Assembly: GCA_903853285.1 (NCBI GenBank)
Contig: CAINTF010000023.1
Span: 1 to 13,646 of the forward strand
Direction of reading: 5' to 3'
Length of the DNA stretch: 13,646 nucleotides
DNA from: an uncultured Acidimicrobium sp.
GTDB taxonomy: Bacteria; Actinomycetota; Acidimicrobiia; Acidimicrobiales; Ilumatobacteraceae
Position 1 is the stretch's first letter, and the number at the start of each line of letters is the position of its first letter. This document shows positions 1-6,770 of the stretch, piece by piece. Below the pieces are notes generated by a model. That model did not search any database and had not been told where the DNA came from. It saw only the letters and a program-made list of their open reading frames with translations. Position numbers and translations under genes: made by a program.

Positions 1-45
1 ATGAGGTCACCGATCGTGCACAGCACGGGCGAACCAGTGACGGCT

Positions 46-984
46 TTAGACCGAGAGAAGGTCGCGCGCGCCGGTGTCGCTCGACGGGTGGCGCAACTTG
101 CTCATTGCACGTGCCTCAATCTGGCGAATGCGCTCACGAGTGAGATTGAATGCTTCGCCAACTTCTTCGAGCGTGCGTGGCTCGCCACGATCGAGACCAA
201 AGCGAAGCGCAAGAATTTCGCGCTCGCGCTGATCAAGAGGTGCAAGCAGTCGCGAGATTTCTTCTGGCAACAATGCAGTTGCAGCAACTTCAAATGGCGA
301 CTCTGCTGCGCGGTCTTCTACAACGTCACCCAGTTCGGCATCGCCATCTTCACGCAATGGCTCAGACAACGAAAGTGGCTCAGCAGCAAAACGCAATGCC
401 TCGGTCACTTTGTCTTCTGGCATCTCAACTTCTTTTGACAACTCGGCAAGAGTTGCAGGACGTCCAAACTTGAGCTCGAGGCGCGAGCGTGCCTTTTGTA
501 AACGTGCAAGCGTGTCGCCGGCATGAACCGGGAGGCGAATGGTGCGACCCGTGTTTGCGATGCCGCGAGTAATGGCCTGACGGATCCACCACGTTGCGTA
601 TGTAGAGAATTTGAAACCCTTACGCCAGTCAAACTTTTCGACGGCGTGCATCAAACCCAAGTTGCCTTCTTGAATCAAGTCAAGAAGTGGCAAACCCGAT
701 GCCTGATATTTTTTGGCGATCGAAACAACGAGACGCAAGTTGGATTGCACGAATTGACGCTCGGCCTTGGTGCCGTCGCGCTGATCTTTGCGCAACTCGC
801 GGCGACGGTTTGGAGTGAGATTCTTGTCGCTCTTATCGAGCTCGGCTGTTGCTTCTTTGCCTGTTTCGATGGCCTTCGCCAAACGAACTTCGTCGTCTTT
901 TGTGAGGAGGGCGTACTGACCGATGTCGGTGAGATAGAGACGGACTAGGTCTTCTTCGTCACGATCGATACGGTCTTTGGCCAC
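46..984 (-). CDS. RNA polymerase sigma-70 factor, RpoD/SigA-like (group 1/2)
   Basis: This sigma factor directs RNA polymerase core to -10/-35 promoters. The 312-aa product shows region 1.2 (DLVRLYLTDIGQYALL, residues 12-27), region 2 with the core-binding and -10 recognition helices (NLRLVVSIAKKY 82-93, DLIQEGNLGL 102-111, YATWWIRQAITRG 129-141, GRTIRLPVH 146-154), region 3 (about 155-235) and region 4.2 (TLEEVGEAFNLTRERIRQIE, 271-290). The acidic region 1.1 of large RpoD proteins is missing, so size matches SigB/HrdB-type short factors. The GTG at 984 is chosen because AAGGAG lies 5 nt upstream and region 1.2 starts a few residues later; the frame stays open to 1164 but that extension carries no sigma sequence. 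It is divergent from the Bax-inhibitor gene. Family assignment is secure; whether it is the primary or an alternative group 2 factor is not. Confidence 0.93.
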   Translation of the reverse strand: MAKDRIDRDEEDLVRLYLTDIGQYALLTKDDEVRLAKAIETGKEATAELDKSDKNLTPNRRRELRKDQRDGTKAERQFVQSNLRLVVSIAKKYQASGLPLLDLIQEGNLGLMHAVEKFDWRKGFKFSTYATWWIRQAITRGIANTGRTIRLPVHAGDTLARLQKARSRLELKFGRPATLAELSKEVEMPEDKVTEALRFAAEPLSLSEPLREDGDAELGDVVEDRAAESPFEVAATALLPEEISRLLAPLDQREREILALRFGLDRGEPRTLEEVGEAFNLTRERIRQIEARAMSKLRHPSSDTGARDLLSV

Positions 985-989
985 TACGA

Positions 990-995
990 CTCCTT
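990..995 (-). promoter_or_regulatory. Ribosome binding site of the sigma factor gene
   Basis: AAGGAG on the minus strand sits 5 nt before the GTG at 984. It decides the start, and it stands out because most other genes here have no Shine-Dalgarno sequence. Confidence 0.85.
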
Positions 996-1013
996 GTAGG
1001 CGGGAACGGGGTA

Positions 1014-1019
1014 ACGATA
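1014..1019 (-). promoter_or_regulatory. Candidate -10 box (TATCGT) for the sigma factor gene
   Basis: TATCGT on the minus strand fits TANNNT. A start site about 7 nt downstream (near 1007) would give a leader of about 23 nt that contains the AAGGAG site. No good -35 hexamer lies 16-18 nt upstream. A TTGACC is nearby (1027-1032) but is spaced too closely to pair with it. Confidence 0.35.
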
Positions 1020-1099
1020 CCGACAGGGTCAAGCCCCACCACCTCAAAAACCGCAAAACTCTTGCCTGATTTGGCGTTTTGGGTGTGACCTGTTTGGCA

Positions 1100-1127
1100 T
1101 TGAGATTCTGTAACAATGTCGTAATAT
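1100..1127 (+). promoter_or_regulatory. Predicted leaderless promoter of the Bax-inhibitor-like gene
   Basis: A -35-like TTGAGA (1100-1105), a 16-nt spacer and TAATAT (1122-1127) end 6 nt before the ATG at 1134. Transcription would start at or next to the A of the ATG. No purine-rich ribosome binding site lies at a working distance (CGGGGT abuts the ATG). Confidence 0.5.
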
Positions 1128-1133
1128 CGGGGT

Positions 1134-1964
1134 ATGGCAAACCCCCTGTTAAACGAAAAAGCATTTACCAAAGCCGTTGAGCGCACCCCAGACCAAGCTG
1201 GTTGGGGTTCAGCTGAGGGCAAATCGACCTGGAATGCACCGATTTCGGACGGTCCAGTTTCTCCATACATTTCGACAAAAGCACCTGGCCAAACCATGAC
1301 CGCAAATGGCGCAATGTCAGCAACCATGTTTTTGATGGTCTTGCTGATCGCGGCAGCCACGTTTGGTTGGTCGCAAGTAACTGAGCTTGAAAGCGGACAA
1401 ATCACGATTCCAAGTTGGGTCATGGGCGGCATCATCGTCGGCCTGATCTGCGCATTCGGCGTGATGTTCAAGCCAACTGCAGCGCGCTTCCTCGCACCGG
1501 TCTACGCAATTGCGCAGGGTTCAGTAGTCGGCGCAATTTCAAAAATGTTCAACGTGCAATACCCAGGCATCGTTGTGCAGGCCGTTGGTGCAACCATCGG
1601 TGTTTTCGTCATGATGCTCGTTCTGTATCGCACTGGCATCTTGCGCGTGACCGACAAGTTCCGTCGCATCGTCATTGGCGCAACCATGGGCTTGATGGCG
1701 TTCTATCTCGTGTCATTCATCGTTGGTTTGTTTGGAGCGAACATGTTTCCAACCGGATCGAGCACGATGAGCATCGGCTTCAGCGTGTTGGTTGCCGGCC
1801 TTGCCGCAATGAACTTGGCGCTCGACTTCGACTTCATTGATAAAGCAGAAGCAGCAGGCGCACCAAAACACATGGAGTGGTTTGCCGCATTCGGCATCAT
1901 GGTCACACTTGTGTGGCTGTATATGGAAATTTTGCGCTTGCTCGCAAAAATGCGCGACCGCTAA
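1134..1964 (+). CDS. Bax inhibitor-1/YccA family 7-TM membrane protein (BaxI_1 type)
   Basis: A polytopic inner-membrane protein of the TMBIM/BI-1 superfamily. Relatives are pH-sensitive Ca2+ leak channels or modulators of membrane proteases; the role of the actinobacterial branch is not established. The 276-aa product has a hydrophilic N-terminus (1-58, beginning MANPLLNEKAF as in this branch) and about seven hydrophobic segments near 61-80, 94-112, 120-138, 145-165, 177-201, 212-231 and 250-271. A conserved acidic cluster DFDFID (231-236) falls where BI-1 proteins carry their pore-latch aspartates. The ATG at 1134 appears to be read from a leaderless transcript. The TAA stop (1962-1964) overlaps the stop codon of the opposing small gene. 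Family assignment is strong; calcium function is inferred from the superfamily only. Confidence 0.92.
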   Translation: MANPLLNEKAFTKAVERTPDQAGWGSAEGKSTWNAPISDGPVSPYISTKAPGQTMTANGAMSATMFLMVLLIAAATFGWSQVTELESGQITIPSWVMGGIIVGLICAFGVMFKPTAARFLAPVYAIAQGSVVGAISKMFNVQYPGIVVQAVGATIGVFVMMLVLYRTGILRVTDKFRRIVIGATMGLMAFYLVSFIVGLFGANMFPTGSSTMSIGFSVLVAGLAAMNLALDFDFIDKAEAAGAPKHMEWFAAFGIMVTLVWLYMEILRLLAKMRDR

Positions 1965-2140
1965 GCGCGGCGTGCAGTTGGGTTGGCGTTGAGCAAGTCT
2001 TGGCTCAATGGCGCACCCGTAATTTCATCTACAAAATACGTACCTGCGTCCAAGCGCTGCAGCGCTGTCTCAACATCGGTGAGGTCTTGATCGATCGAGT
2101 CGAGATCGAGGGGTGACGAGGCTGGTGAGTTATTGCTCAT
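1961..2140 (-). CDS. Small cysteine-free DksA/TraR-like protein (59 aa)
   Basis: The product reads MSNNSPASSPLDLDSIDQDL, then ALQRLDAGTYFVDEITGAPL (26-45) and ends LLNANPTARRA. Spacing and residues match the C-terminal zinc-finger part of DksA/TraR proteins, whose consensus runs ALxRxxxGTYGxCexCGxPI ... PxAxxC. At the cysteine positions this protein has Asp38 and Thr41, and it contains no cysteine at all, so it cannot form the C4 zinc finger. The long N-terminal coiled coil of DksA is also missing. The ATG at 2140 is preceded by TATGCT with a 7-nt gap, suggesting a leaderless mRNA. It converges on the Bax-inhibitor gene with overlapping stops and is divergent from the cyclophilin gene. The kinship is my reading of the pattern; function is unknown. 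Confidence 0.75.
   Translation of the reverse strand: MSNNSPASSPLDLDSIDQDLTDVETALQRLDAGTYFVDEITGAPLSQDLLNANPTARRA
2053..2066. repeat. 14-bp perfect palindrome inside the small DksA-like gene
   Basis: AGCGCTGCAGCGCT equals its own reverse complement. It encodes part of TALQRL on the minus strand, so codon choice may explain it; it could also be a binding site. No second copy was noticed. Confidence 0.4.
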
Positions 2141-2147
2141 GGTCAAG

Positions 2148-2153
2148 AGCATA
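2148..2153 (-). promoter_or_regulatory. Predicted leaderless -10 box (TATGCT) of the DksA-like gene
   Basis: TATGCT on the minus strand is followed by 7 nt and then the ATG at 2140. No ribosome binding site is seen (the gap is CTTGACC). No convincing -35 element 16-18 nt further upstream. Confidence 0.4.
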
Positions 2154-2175
2154 TGCGATTGCGCGTTTATCGGGC

Positions 2176-2181
2176 TAGGGT
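2176..2181 (+). promoter_or_regulatory. Predicted near-leaderless -10 box (TAGGGT) of the cyclophilin gene
   Basis: TAGGGT, a common actinobacterial -10 form, is followed by 8 nt and the ATG at 2190; a leader of 0-2 nt is predicted. No Shine-Dalgarno sequence. Its -35 region would overlap the opposing -10 box at 2148-2153. Confidence 0.4.
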
Positions 2182-2189
2182 TTTGCGCC

Positions 2190-2717
2190 ATGGCACCAAA
2201 ACAAAAGCAATTTTCACAAGCCCCAGCAATGAGCATTGACCCAGCAAAGCGCTACACCGCAACGATGGAAACCACGCTCGGCACGATCGTGATCTCGCTT
2301 GATCCAATCGCAGCACCAAAGACGGTCAACAACTTTGTGTTCCTTTCCGAACAGGGTTATTACGACGACGTCATTTTTCATCGCATCATCAATGGCTTCA
2401 TGTGTCAAGGTGGCGACCCAGAAGGCAGCGGCCGCGGTGGCCCTGGCTACAAGTTTGCAGACGAGTTGCCAAAGCCAGGCAAGTACCAAATCGGTTCACT
2501 TGCAATGGCCAACGCTGGACCAAACACCAACGGTTCACAATTCTTTATCGTGAGCGGTCCAAGCGGTTGCAGTCTTCCACCTGCATATTCGTTGTTTGGC
2601 CAAGTTGTGAAGGGTCTCGAAGTTGTCGAAGCAATGCAAAATGTTGCAACAGGCTCAGGCGACCGACCAAAGACTGACGTGGTTATTAAGTCAGTCGCAA
2701 TTACTGTCGCCGACTAA
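2190..2717 (+). CDS. Cyclophilin-type peptidyl-prolyl cis-trans isomerase
   Basis: Catalyses cis-trans isomerisation of X-Pro bonds and assists protein folding. The 175-aa product contains the cyclophilin core: TTLGTIVISLDP (28-39), FHRIINGFMCQGGD (63-76) with the catalytic arginine Arg65, ANAGPNTNGSQFFI (107-120) and LFGQVVKGLEVV (135-146). Only a short polar N-terminus precedes the domain, with no signal peptide or lipobox, so it is probably cytosolic. The ATG at 2190 is preferred to the upstream in-frame ATG at 2133, because that extension overlaps the divergent promoter and has no cyclophilin sequence. The glycosylase gene starts 19 nt after its stop and may be co-transcribed. Confidence 0.93.
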   Translation: MAPKQKQFSQAPAMSIDPAKRYTATMETTLGTIVISLDPIAAPKTVNNFVFLSEQGYYDDVIFHRIINGFMCQGGDPEGSGRGGPGYKFADELPKPGKYQIGSLAMANAGPNTNGSQFFIVSGPSGCSLPPAYSLFGQVVKGLEVVEAMQNVATGSGDRPKTDVVIKSVAITVAD

Positions 2718-2736
2718 CACTCGGCATTAGCTCGCA

Positions 2737-3921
2737 ATGGCTCAGCGGCTCGACACATTGTCGATCGCAGACGCCAGAGCACTCGCACTTGCAGCACAGG
2801 GTTTTGATACGCCTCGGCCTGGCAACAAGGCAACACAACGACACGTCAATTCACTCATCAGTCGACTCGGAGTAATCCAAATCGATTCGGTCAATGTTTT
2901 GGTGCGCAGCCAAGAGCTGCCGTTGTTTTCACGCCTCGGTAACCACGACCGCAACGCAATACCCAAAGCAACAGAGTCGCAAAAGATTTTTGAATACTGG
3001 GGACACGAAGCGGCGCATCTGCCGGTCGAAATTCATCCGTTGTTTCGTTGGAAGATGGAAGCAGCGAGATTGGGCAAAGCACGCCACTGGGGGCTCACCA
3101 GTTTTTATGACAACAACAAGGCGTTTGTGAAACGCATGTTGAAACATGTCGAAACAAACGGCCCAACAACTGCGCGTGAGCTTTCTATTCGAACCGAGAA
3201 ACGTGGCGCCGACAAAAAGACGTGGTGGGACTGGGACGAGTCAAAAACTGCACTTGAATATCTGTTTCTTACTGGTCAACTGATGTCGCGTGGGCGAGGC
3301 ACAGACTTCGCTCGCATCTATGACACGCCAGATCGTGTGTTGCCAATGAATATTCTGATTGCGTCGACACCAAATGAACACGATGCGCGCAAGCAGTTAC
3401 TTGTGCGTTCGGCGATCGCACAAGGTGTTGCAACTGCTACCGACTTGGCCGACTATTACCGACAAAAGCCGGCAGCGGTCAAACCATTGATCACCGAGTT
3501 GTTGGAAGAAGGTGAGTTGCGCGAAGTTGCTGTTGATGGCTGGGCAGAGAAAGCATTTGTGCATCGCAGCGCCAAACTGCCCAAGCAACTACATGCCACC
3601 GCGCTACTTTCACCGTTTGATTCACTCGTGTGGTGTCGACCGCGCAACGAGCGGTTATTCGATTTTCATTACCGCATTGAGATTTATACGCCCAAAGAAA
3701 AACGCAAGTTTGGTTACTACGTCTTGCCGTTCATGATGAATGGCCAGATGGTTGGCAGGGTTGACTTAAAAGCCGACCGCGCCAACTCGAAATTGTTGAT
3801 GCACAGCGTGCATACCGAAAAGGGAATCAAGCGCGCAACGATTAATGACTCGTTAAACAACGAACTCCGCGCAATGGCTTTGTGGCTAGGACTCGACAAA
3901 GTTGCAAATAGCCGTGGGTAG
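2737..3921 (+). CDS. Winged-helix DNA glycosylase, YcaQ/AlkX-like (HTH_42 family)
   Basis: Member of the HTH_42 family, which includes AlkZ and YcaQ (AlkX), glycosylases that excise alkylated bases and unhook DNA interstrand crosslinks. The 394-aa product has the N-terminal helix-turn-helix part (1-60) with the active-site motif Gln48-Ile49-Asp50 in GVIQIDSV. The Q-phi-D form is that described for YcaQ/AlkX, whereas AlkZ has Q-phi-Q. The family motif EYWGHEAAHLP follows (86-96). Later blocks are WWDWDESKTALEYLF (about 162-176) and a C-terminal half with LLSPFDSLVWCRPR and GYYVLPFMMNGQMVGRVDLK, all typical of the family. The ATG at 2737 has neither a Shine-Dalgarno nor a well placed TANNNT, which agrees with read-through from the cyclophilin gene. 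It is not beside an antibiotic cluster, so general alkylation repair is the likelier role. Confidence 0.88.
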   Translation: MAQRLDTLSIADARALALAAQGFDTPRPGNKATQRHVNSLISRLGVIQIDSVNVLVRSQELPLFSRLGNHDRNAIPKATESQKIFEYWGHEAAHLPVEIHPLFRWKMEAARLGKARHWGLTSFYDNNKAFVKRMLKHVETNGPTTARELSIRTEKRGADKKTWWDWDESKTALEYLFLTGQLMSRGRGTDFARIYDTPDRVLPMNILIASTPNEHDARKQLLVRSAIAQGVATATDLADYYRQKPAAVKPLITELLEEGELREVAVDGWAEKAFVHRSAKLPKQLHATALLSPFDSLVWCRPRNERLFDFHYRIEIYTPKEKRKFGYYVLPFMMNGQMVGRVDLKADRANSKLLMHSVHTEKGIKRATINDSLNNELRAMALWLGLDKVANSRG

Positions 3922-3924
3922 CCT
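3919..3924 (+). promoter_or_regulatory. Predicted leaderless -10 box (TAGCCT) of the PuuD-family gene
   Basis: TAGCCT overlaps the stop codon of the upstream glycosylase gene and is followed by 7 nt and the GTG at 3932. Only 10 nt separate the two genes and no ribosome binding site is visible. Co-transcription with the upstream gene is also possible. Confidence 0.3.
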
Positions 3925-3931
3925 GTAGCGC

Positions 3932-4687
3932 GTGAAACCAATCATCGCTATTGCCGGTCGTGTTGGCCCTGCCAGCCGTGTTTCGCGCAGTGCTGTGCAC
4001 TTTGCAGGCGATGTATATACGAATGCAGTGTTGCGAGCTGGTGGAGAGCCAGCAATTGTGGTGCCACAACAATTGACCGACGAAGATGCCGACGAACTGA
4101 TGGCGCGCTTCGATGGCCTGATCCTGATGGGCGGCGGCGACGTAGATCCAACGCTCTACGGGCAAGAACCAAGTGTGTATGTGTATGGCATTTTGACCGA
4201 CCAAGATATTTTTGAATCAACGATGGTTAAGGCTGCAATACGCATGGGCAAGCCAGTGCTTGCAATTTGCCGCGGACTACAGATCACCAACGTTGCGCTG
4301 GGCGGAACATTGGTGCAAGAAATTGCAACGTTGCCAAGTGCCGACACACAAGTGCTGCACAAGCCAGACAATTTCCCTGAAGGTGCGCCGTTTGCCGTGC
4401 ACGAAGTACGAATTGCAGAAGGAAGCAGATTGGCTAATGCGCTGGGTGCAACGTCGTTGCGTGGCGCTTCTTTTCATCACCAAATTGTTGACCAGGTTGC
4501 ACCAGGTTGCGTTGCTGTTGCGTGGGCAGAAGATGGACTACTCGAAGGAATTGAACACACCGACCATTGGTTGGTTGGTGTGCAATGGCATCCAGAGGAC
4601 ACCGCGCACGAAGATGCTGTTCAGCAGAATTTGTATAACGCTTTTGTTGCTCAGGCCATCGTGTCTTCGTCAACCGCTTTGCGATAA
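3932..4687 (+). CDS. Gamma-glutamyl-gamma-aminobutyrate hydrolase family protein (PuuD-like, peptidase C26)
   Basis: Class I glutamine-amidotransferase fold hydrolase, which in PuuD cleaves gamma-glutamyl-GABA to glutamate and GABA in putrescine degradation. The 251-aa product has GLILMGGGDVDPTLYG (62-77, the oxyanion and substrate-loop signature), the nucleophile elbow AICRGLQ (111-117) with Cys113, SFHHQIVD (180-187), and the catalytic His220 and Glu222 in VQWHPED (217-223). Length and motifs match the family and all three catalytic residues are present. GTG at 3932 is the only start compatible with the N-terminal strand KPIIAIAGR. No other putrescine-pathway gene is nearby, so substrate specificity is open. 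The last 37 nt overlap the convergent MpaB-family gene. Confidence 0.92.
   Translation: MKPIIAIAGRVGPASRVSRSAVHFAGDVYTNAVLRAGGEPAIVVPQQLTDEDADELMARFDGLILMGGGDVDPTLYGQEPSVYVYGILTDQDIFESTMVKAAIRMGKPVLAICRGLQITNVALGGTLVQEIATLPSADTQVLHKPDNFPEGAPFAVHEVRIAEGSRLANALGATSLRGASFHHQIVDQVAPGCVAVAWAEDGLLEGIEHTDHWLVGVQWHPEDTAHEDAVQQNLYNAFVAQAIVSSSTALR
4491..4510. repeat. 10-bp perfect tandem duplication inside the PuuD-family gene
   Basis: ACCAGGTTGC occurs twice head to tail. The unit is not a multiple of three, so the protein (DQVAPGCVAV) is not repeated and the frame stays open. Probably chance or a small ancient duplication. Confidence 0.6.
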
Positions 4688-5580
4688 GGCGATGTTGGTT
4701 CAGTAATCCAACGGAATGCCTTGGTGATTCCAGATCCGAGAGGACGCAACGCAAAGCGCTCGGTGAGTGGCAGATATGGAATGCGTAAAAACGGACGTGA
4801 CCACTCCGGAAGTGTGGCTGCCGTTGCGGCAACAAGTGCGTAATACGCTGCTCGTGCCGGAATAGGAAGTGGTGGTTGGAACATCAAGTATTTGAGTGCA
4901 TCCCGAGACTCTGGCGTGCTCTTGAGTTCATCTTTAAACGAAAGCAATTGCTCGCTGAGTTCTTTTTCGGTTGTTGGAGGGTTTGGCACGTCGAGCTTTG
5001 CGGCGATGAGCGCCATGTCGGCGACATAACCATCACGGCCAGCTTGGTCGAAGGGTTCTTTGCCGTAGCGCTGATGCGAGGTGAGGAAGCTGTCGACTTC
5101 GACAACATGCACCCAACGCAGTAGGTGCGGATCGTTTGCTGAATAGGTTCTGCCGTCGCTCGCAGTGCCGTTAACAAAACCATGGACGTGCTTGATGCGA
5201 TCAATGATCTTTTGGGCCTCATCCGCTGGACCAAATGTTGTTGCTGCCAAGAAATCCGCAGTGCGTTGCAAGCGACCCCACGGATCCGTTTTGTAATTTG
5301 AGTGATTGGCAACGCCAGCCATGGCGAGCGGATGCAATGTTTGAATCATGAGTGAACGAAGGCCACCAATAAACATTGAGGCATCAGAATGCACGCGTCG
5401 CACAGGGCGATCTTCGTCAAACCATCGTGGACCAGGTGTATCCATCAGATCTTGAGCGCGCGCATCACCGTTTGGACCGATTACGCGCGCACGCAACGCG
5501 TCACCAAGTGAGTCGCGCACAGTAGTGATCAGTTCGGTCACTGCAGGGATTTTGGTGATTCGATTATCGGTCGTTGCCAC
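4651..5580 (-). CDS. Oxygenase MpaB family protein (DUF2236, MPAB_Lcp_cat)
   Basis: Belongs to the all-helical DUF2236/MpaB family, which includes the latex-clearing protein Lcp (a haem-b rubber dioxygenase) and fungal MpaB; most actinobacterial members have no known substrate. The 309-aa product shows the family blocks in order: GGLRSLMIQTLHPLAMAGVA (72-91) with His83 and then NHS (92-94), TTFG (114-117), the helix IKHVHGFVNG (129-138), YSANDPHLLRWVHVVEVDSF (146-165) and QPPLPIPARAAYY in the C-terminal half. The histidines fit a haem-binding protein, but ligands cannot be assigned by eye. No signal peptide is evident. The GTG at 5580 has no ribosome binding site and no TANNNT at the usual distance; a GTG at residue 14 is an alternative. 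It overlaps the PuuD-like gene by 37 nt, tail to tail. Confidence 0.85.
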   Translation of the reverse strand: MATTDNRITKIPAVTELITTVRDSLGDALRARVIGPNGDARAQDLMDTPGPRWFDEDRPVRRVHSDASMFIGGLRSLMIQTLHPLAMAGVANHSNYKTDPWGRLQRTADFLAATTFGPADEAQKIIDRIKHVHGFVNGTASDGRTYSANDPHLLRWVHVVEVDSFLTSHQRYGKEPFDQAGRDGYVADMALIAAKLDVPNPPTTEKELSEQLLSFKDELKSTPESRDALKYLMFQPPLPIPARAAYYALVAATAATLPEWSRPFLRIPYLPLTERFALRPLGSGITKAFRWITEPTSPYRKAVDEDTMA

Positions 5581-5630
5581 ATATCTATCGTGCCATCAAA
5601 CAGATCAAACCACACGAATTGGATGCCGAG

Positions 5631-5636
5631 TAATGT
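5631..5636 (+). promoter_or_regulatory. Predicted leaderless -10 box (TAATGT) of the AI-2E permease gene
   Basis: TAATGT is followed by 6 nt (GGCTTC) and the GTG at 5643. No Shine-Dalgarno sequence and no clear -35. It lies in the 62-bp divergent gap between the MpaB-family and permease genes. Confidence 0.45.
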
Positions 5637-5642
5637 GGCTTC

Positions 5643-6770
5643 GTGACGACAAACACTGAATCCGCCATGCCGAAATGGGTACCTCGTGCAATTGTGGTTT
5701 TTTGGCTCGGCTTTTTGGGCGCACTAGTTGCGCGCGAATTGTTTCATCAGTTATCAAGCTTTGTATTGCTGTTATTGGTCTCGATGTTTCTAGCACTGGC
5801 CATTGAGCCTGGTGTCAATCGGTTGGCACGACGCGGATGGCGCAGGGGCAGCGGTACTGGATTGATTCTGTTTGGCGTATTGGCATTTTGCATTCTTTTT
5901 GTTGGCGCAATTGGCACGTTGGTGGGCAGCCAAGTTGCTGACGTGCTTACCAACAGCAAAACGTATGTCAATGACACGGTCGACTTTGTTAATAGCACGT
6001 TTAATACTCATATTGATCCAGCAGAAGTAAATGCATCGATCGCCAAGCCGGATGGCCCTGTGCAGACCTTTATTAATAACCAACGTGGCAAGGCCATCAG
6101 TTTGTCAACAAGCGCTCTCGGAGTGTTGTTCCAGATGTTGACAGTTTCGTTATTTACTTTTTACCTTGTTGCGGATGGACCGAAAATGCGCCGCGCAATT
6201 TGCAGTAGGTTGCCGGCGGCACGCCAACGAACTGTATTGAATACGTGGGACTTAGCAATTGAAAAAACTGGCGGATACTTGTATTCGCGTGCGTTGCTTG
6301 CATTGATCTCAGCGTTCTTTCATTGGATCGCATTTCAGGCAATTGGCACACCAGCTCCTGTGGCGATGGCGTTGTGGGTCGGCATCGTTTCGCAATTCCT
6401 TCCAGTCGTCGGTACGTATTTGGCAGGTGTGTTGCCACTGCTACTGACATTCCTTGACTCACCTCTCAAGGCACTAGTTGTGGTTGGTTTCATCTTGGTG
6501 TATCAGCAACTTGAAAATTATTTGTTTGCACCGCGCATCACTGCACGCACACTAAAAGTGCACGCGGCGATTGCTTTTGGTGCAGCAATGGTGGGTGGCG
6601 CAGTGCTTGGACCACTTGGCGCAGTGATGGCATTGCCGGCTTCAGCAATGATTCAGGCACTCGCAAGTAGCTGGGGCACACGCCACGATGTGATTGACGA
6701 TGAACTGGTGCGCGTTGTTGAAAAACCTGTGCGAGAAAAGCGTGCTCGTCGGAATAGCAAAAAGAGCTAA
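5643..6770 (+). CDS. AI-2E family transporter (PerM/YhhT-like membrane protein)
   Basis: A polytopic membrane protein of the AI-2E exporter family, whose members are proposed to export the autoinducer AI-2 or act as Na+/H+ antiporters; the substrate here is unknown. The 375-aa product has paired N-terminal TM segments (about 15-34 and 38-56), a third at 72-97, a soluble stretch (98-155), TM near 156-177 followed by YLVADGPKMR (174-183), and a C-terminal bundle with family motifs GYLYSRALL (211-219), QFLPVVGTYLAGVLP (251-265) and QQLENYLFAPRI (288-299). A basic tail (361-375) is cytosolic. GTG at 5643 is chosen because a -10 box lies 6 nt upstream and the first TM follows properly. It converges on the receiver gene, with stop codons 6 nt apart. 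Confidence 0.92.
   Translation: MTTNTESAMPKWVPRAIVVFWLGFLGALVARELFHQLSSFVLLLLVSMFLALAIEPGVNRLARRGWRRGSGTGLILFGVLAFCILFVGAIGTLVGSQVADVLTNSKTYVNDTVDFVNSTFNTHIDPAEVNASIAKPDGPVQTFINNQRGKAISLSTSALGVLFQMLTVSLFTFYLVADGPKMRRAICSRLPAARQRTVLNTWDLAIEKTGGYLYSRALLALISAFFHWIAFQAIGTPAPVAMALWVGIVSQFLPVVGTYLAGVLPLLLTFLDSPLKALVVVGFILVYQQLENYLFAPRITARTLKVHAAIAFGAAMVGGAVLGPLGAVMALPASAMIQALASSWGTRHDVIDDELVRVVEKPVREKRARRNSKKS

Noticed and set aside
1..45. Possible hairpin GTGC-ACA-GCAC downstream of the sigma factor gene
   Set aside because: The stem is only 4 bp with no T-run; too weak to call a terminator, and the neighbouring gene lies outside the window.
1..438. Open frame on the plus strand beginning at the first base
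   Set aside because: It is antisense to the sigma factor gene, shows no recognisable domain, and follows from the codon bias of the real gene.
985..1133. Possible RNA gene (including selC) in the largest gap
   Set aside because: No T-loop sequence such as GGTTCNANNCC, no acceptor-stem pairing and no CCA end were found on either strand; it reads as two promoter regions.
985..1164. Longer sigma factor reading frame starting at the ATG at 1164
   Set aside because: The extension has no sigma-factor sequence, overlaps the divergent gene's start, and a Shine-Dalgarno with GTG sits at 984.
2133..2189. Upstream ATG start for the cyclophilin gene
   Set aside because: The extra residues resemble no cyclophilin, overlap the divergent gene's 5' end, and would have to be transcribed from within that gene.
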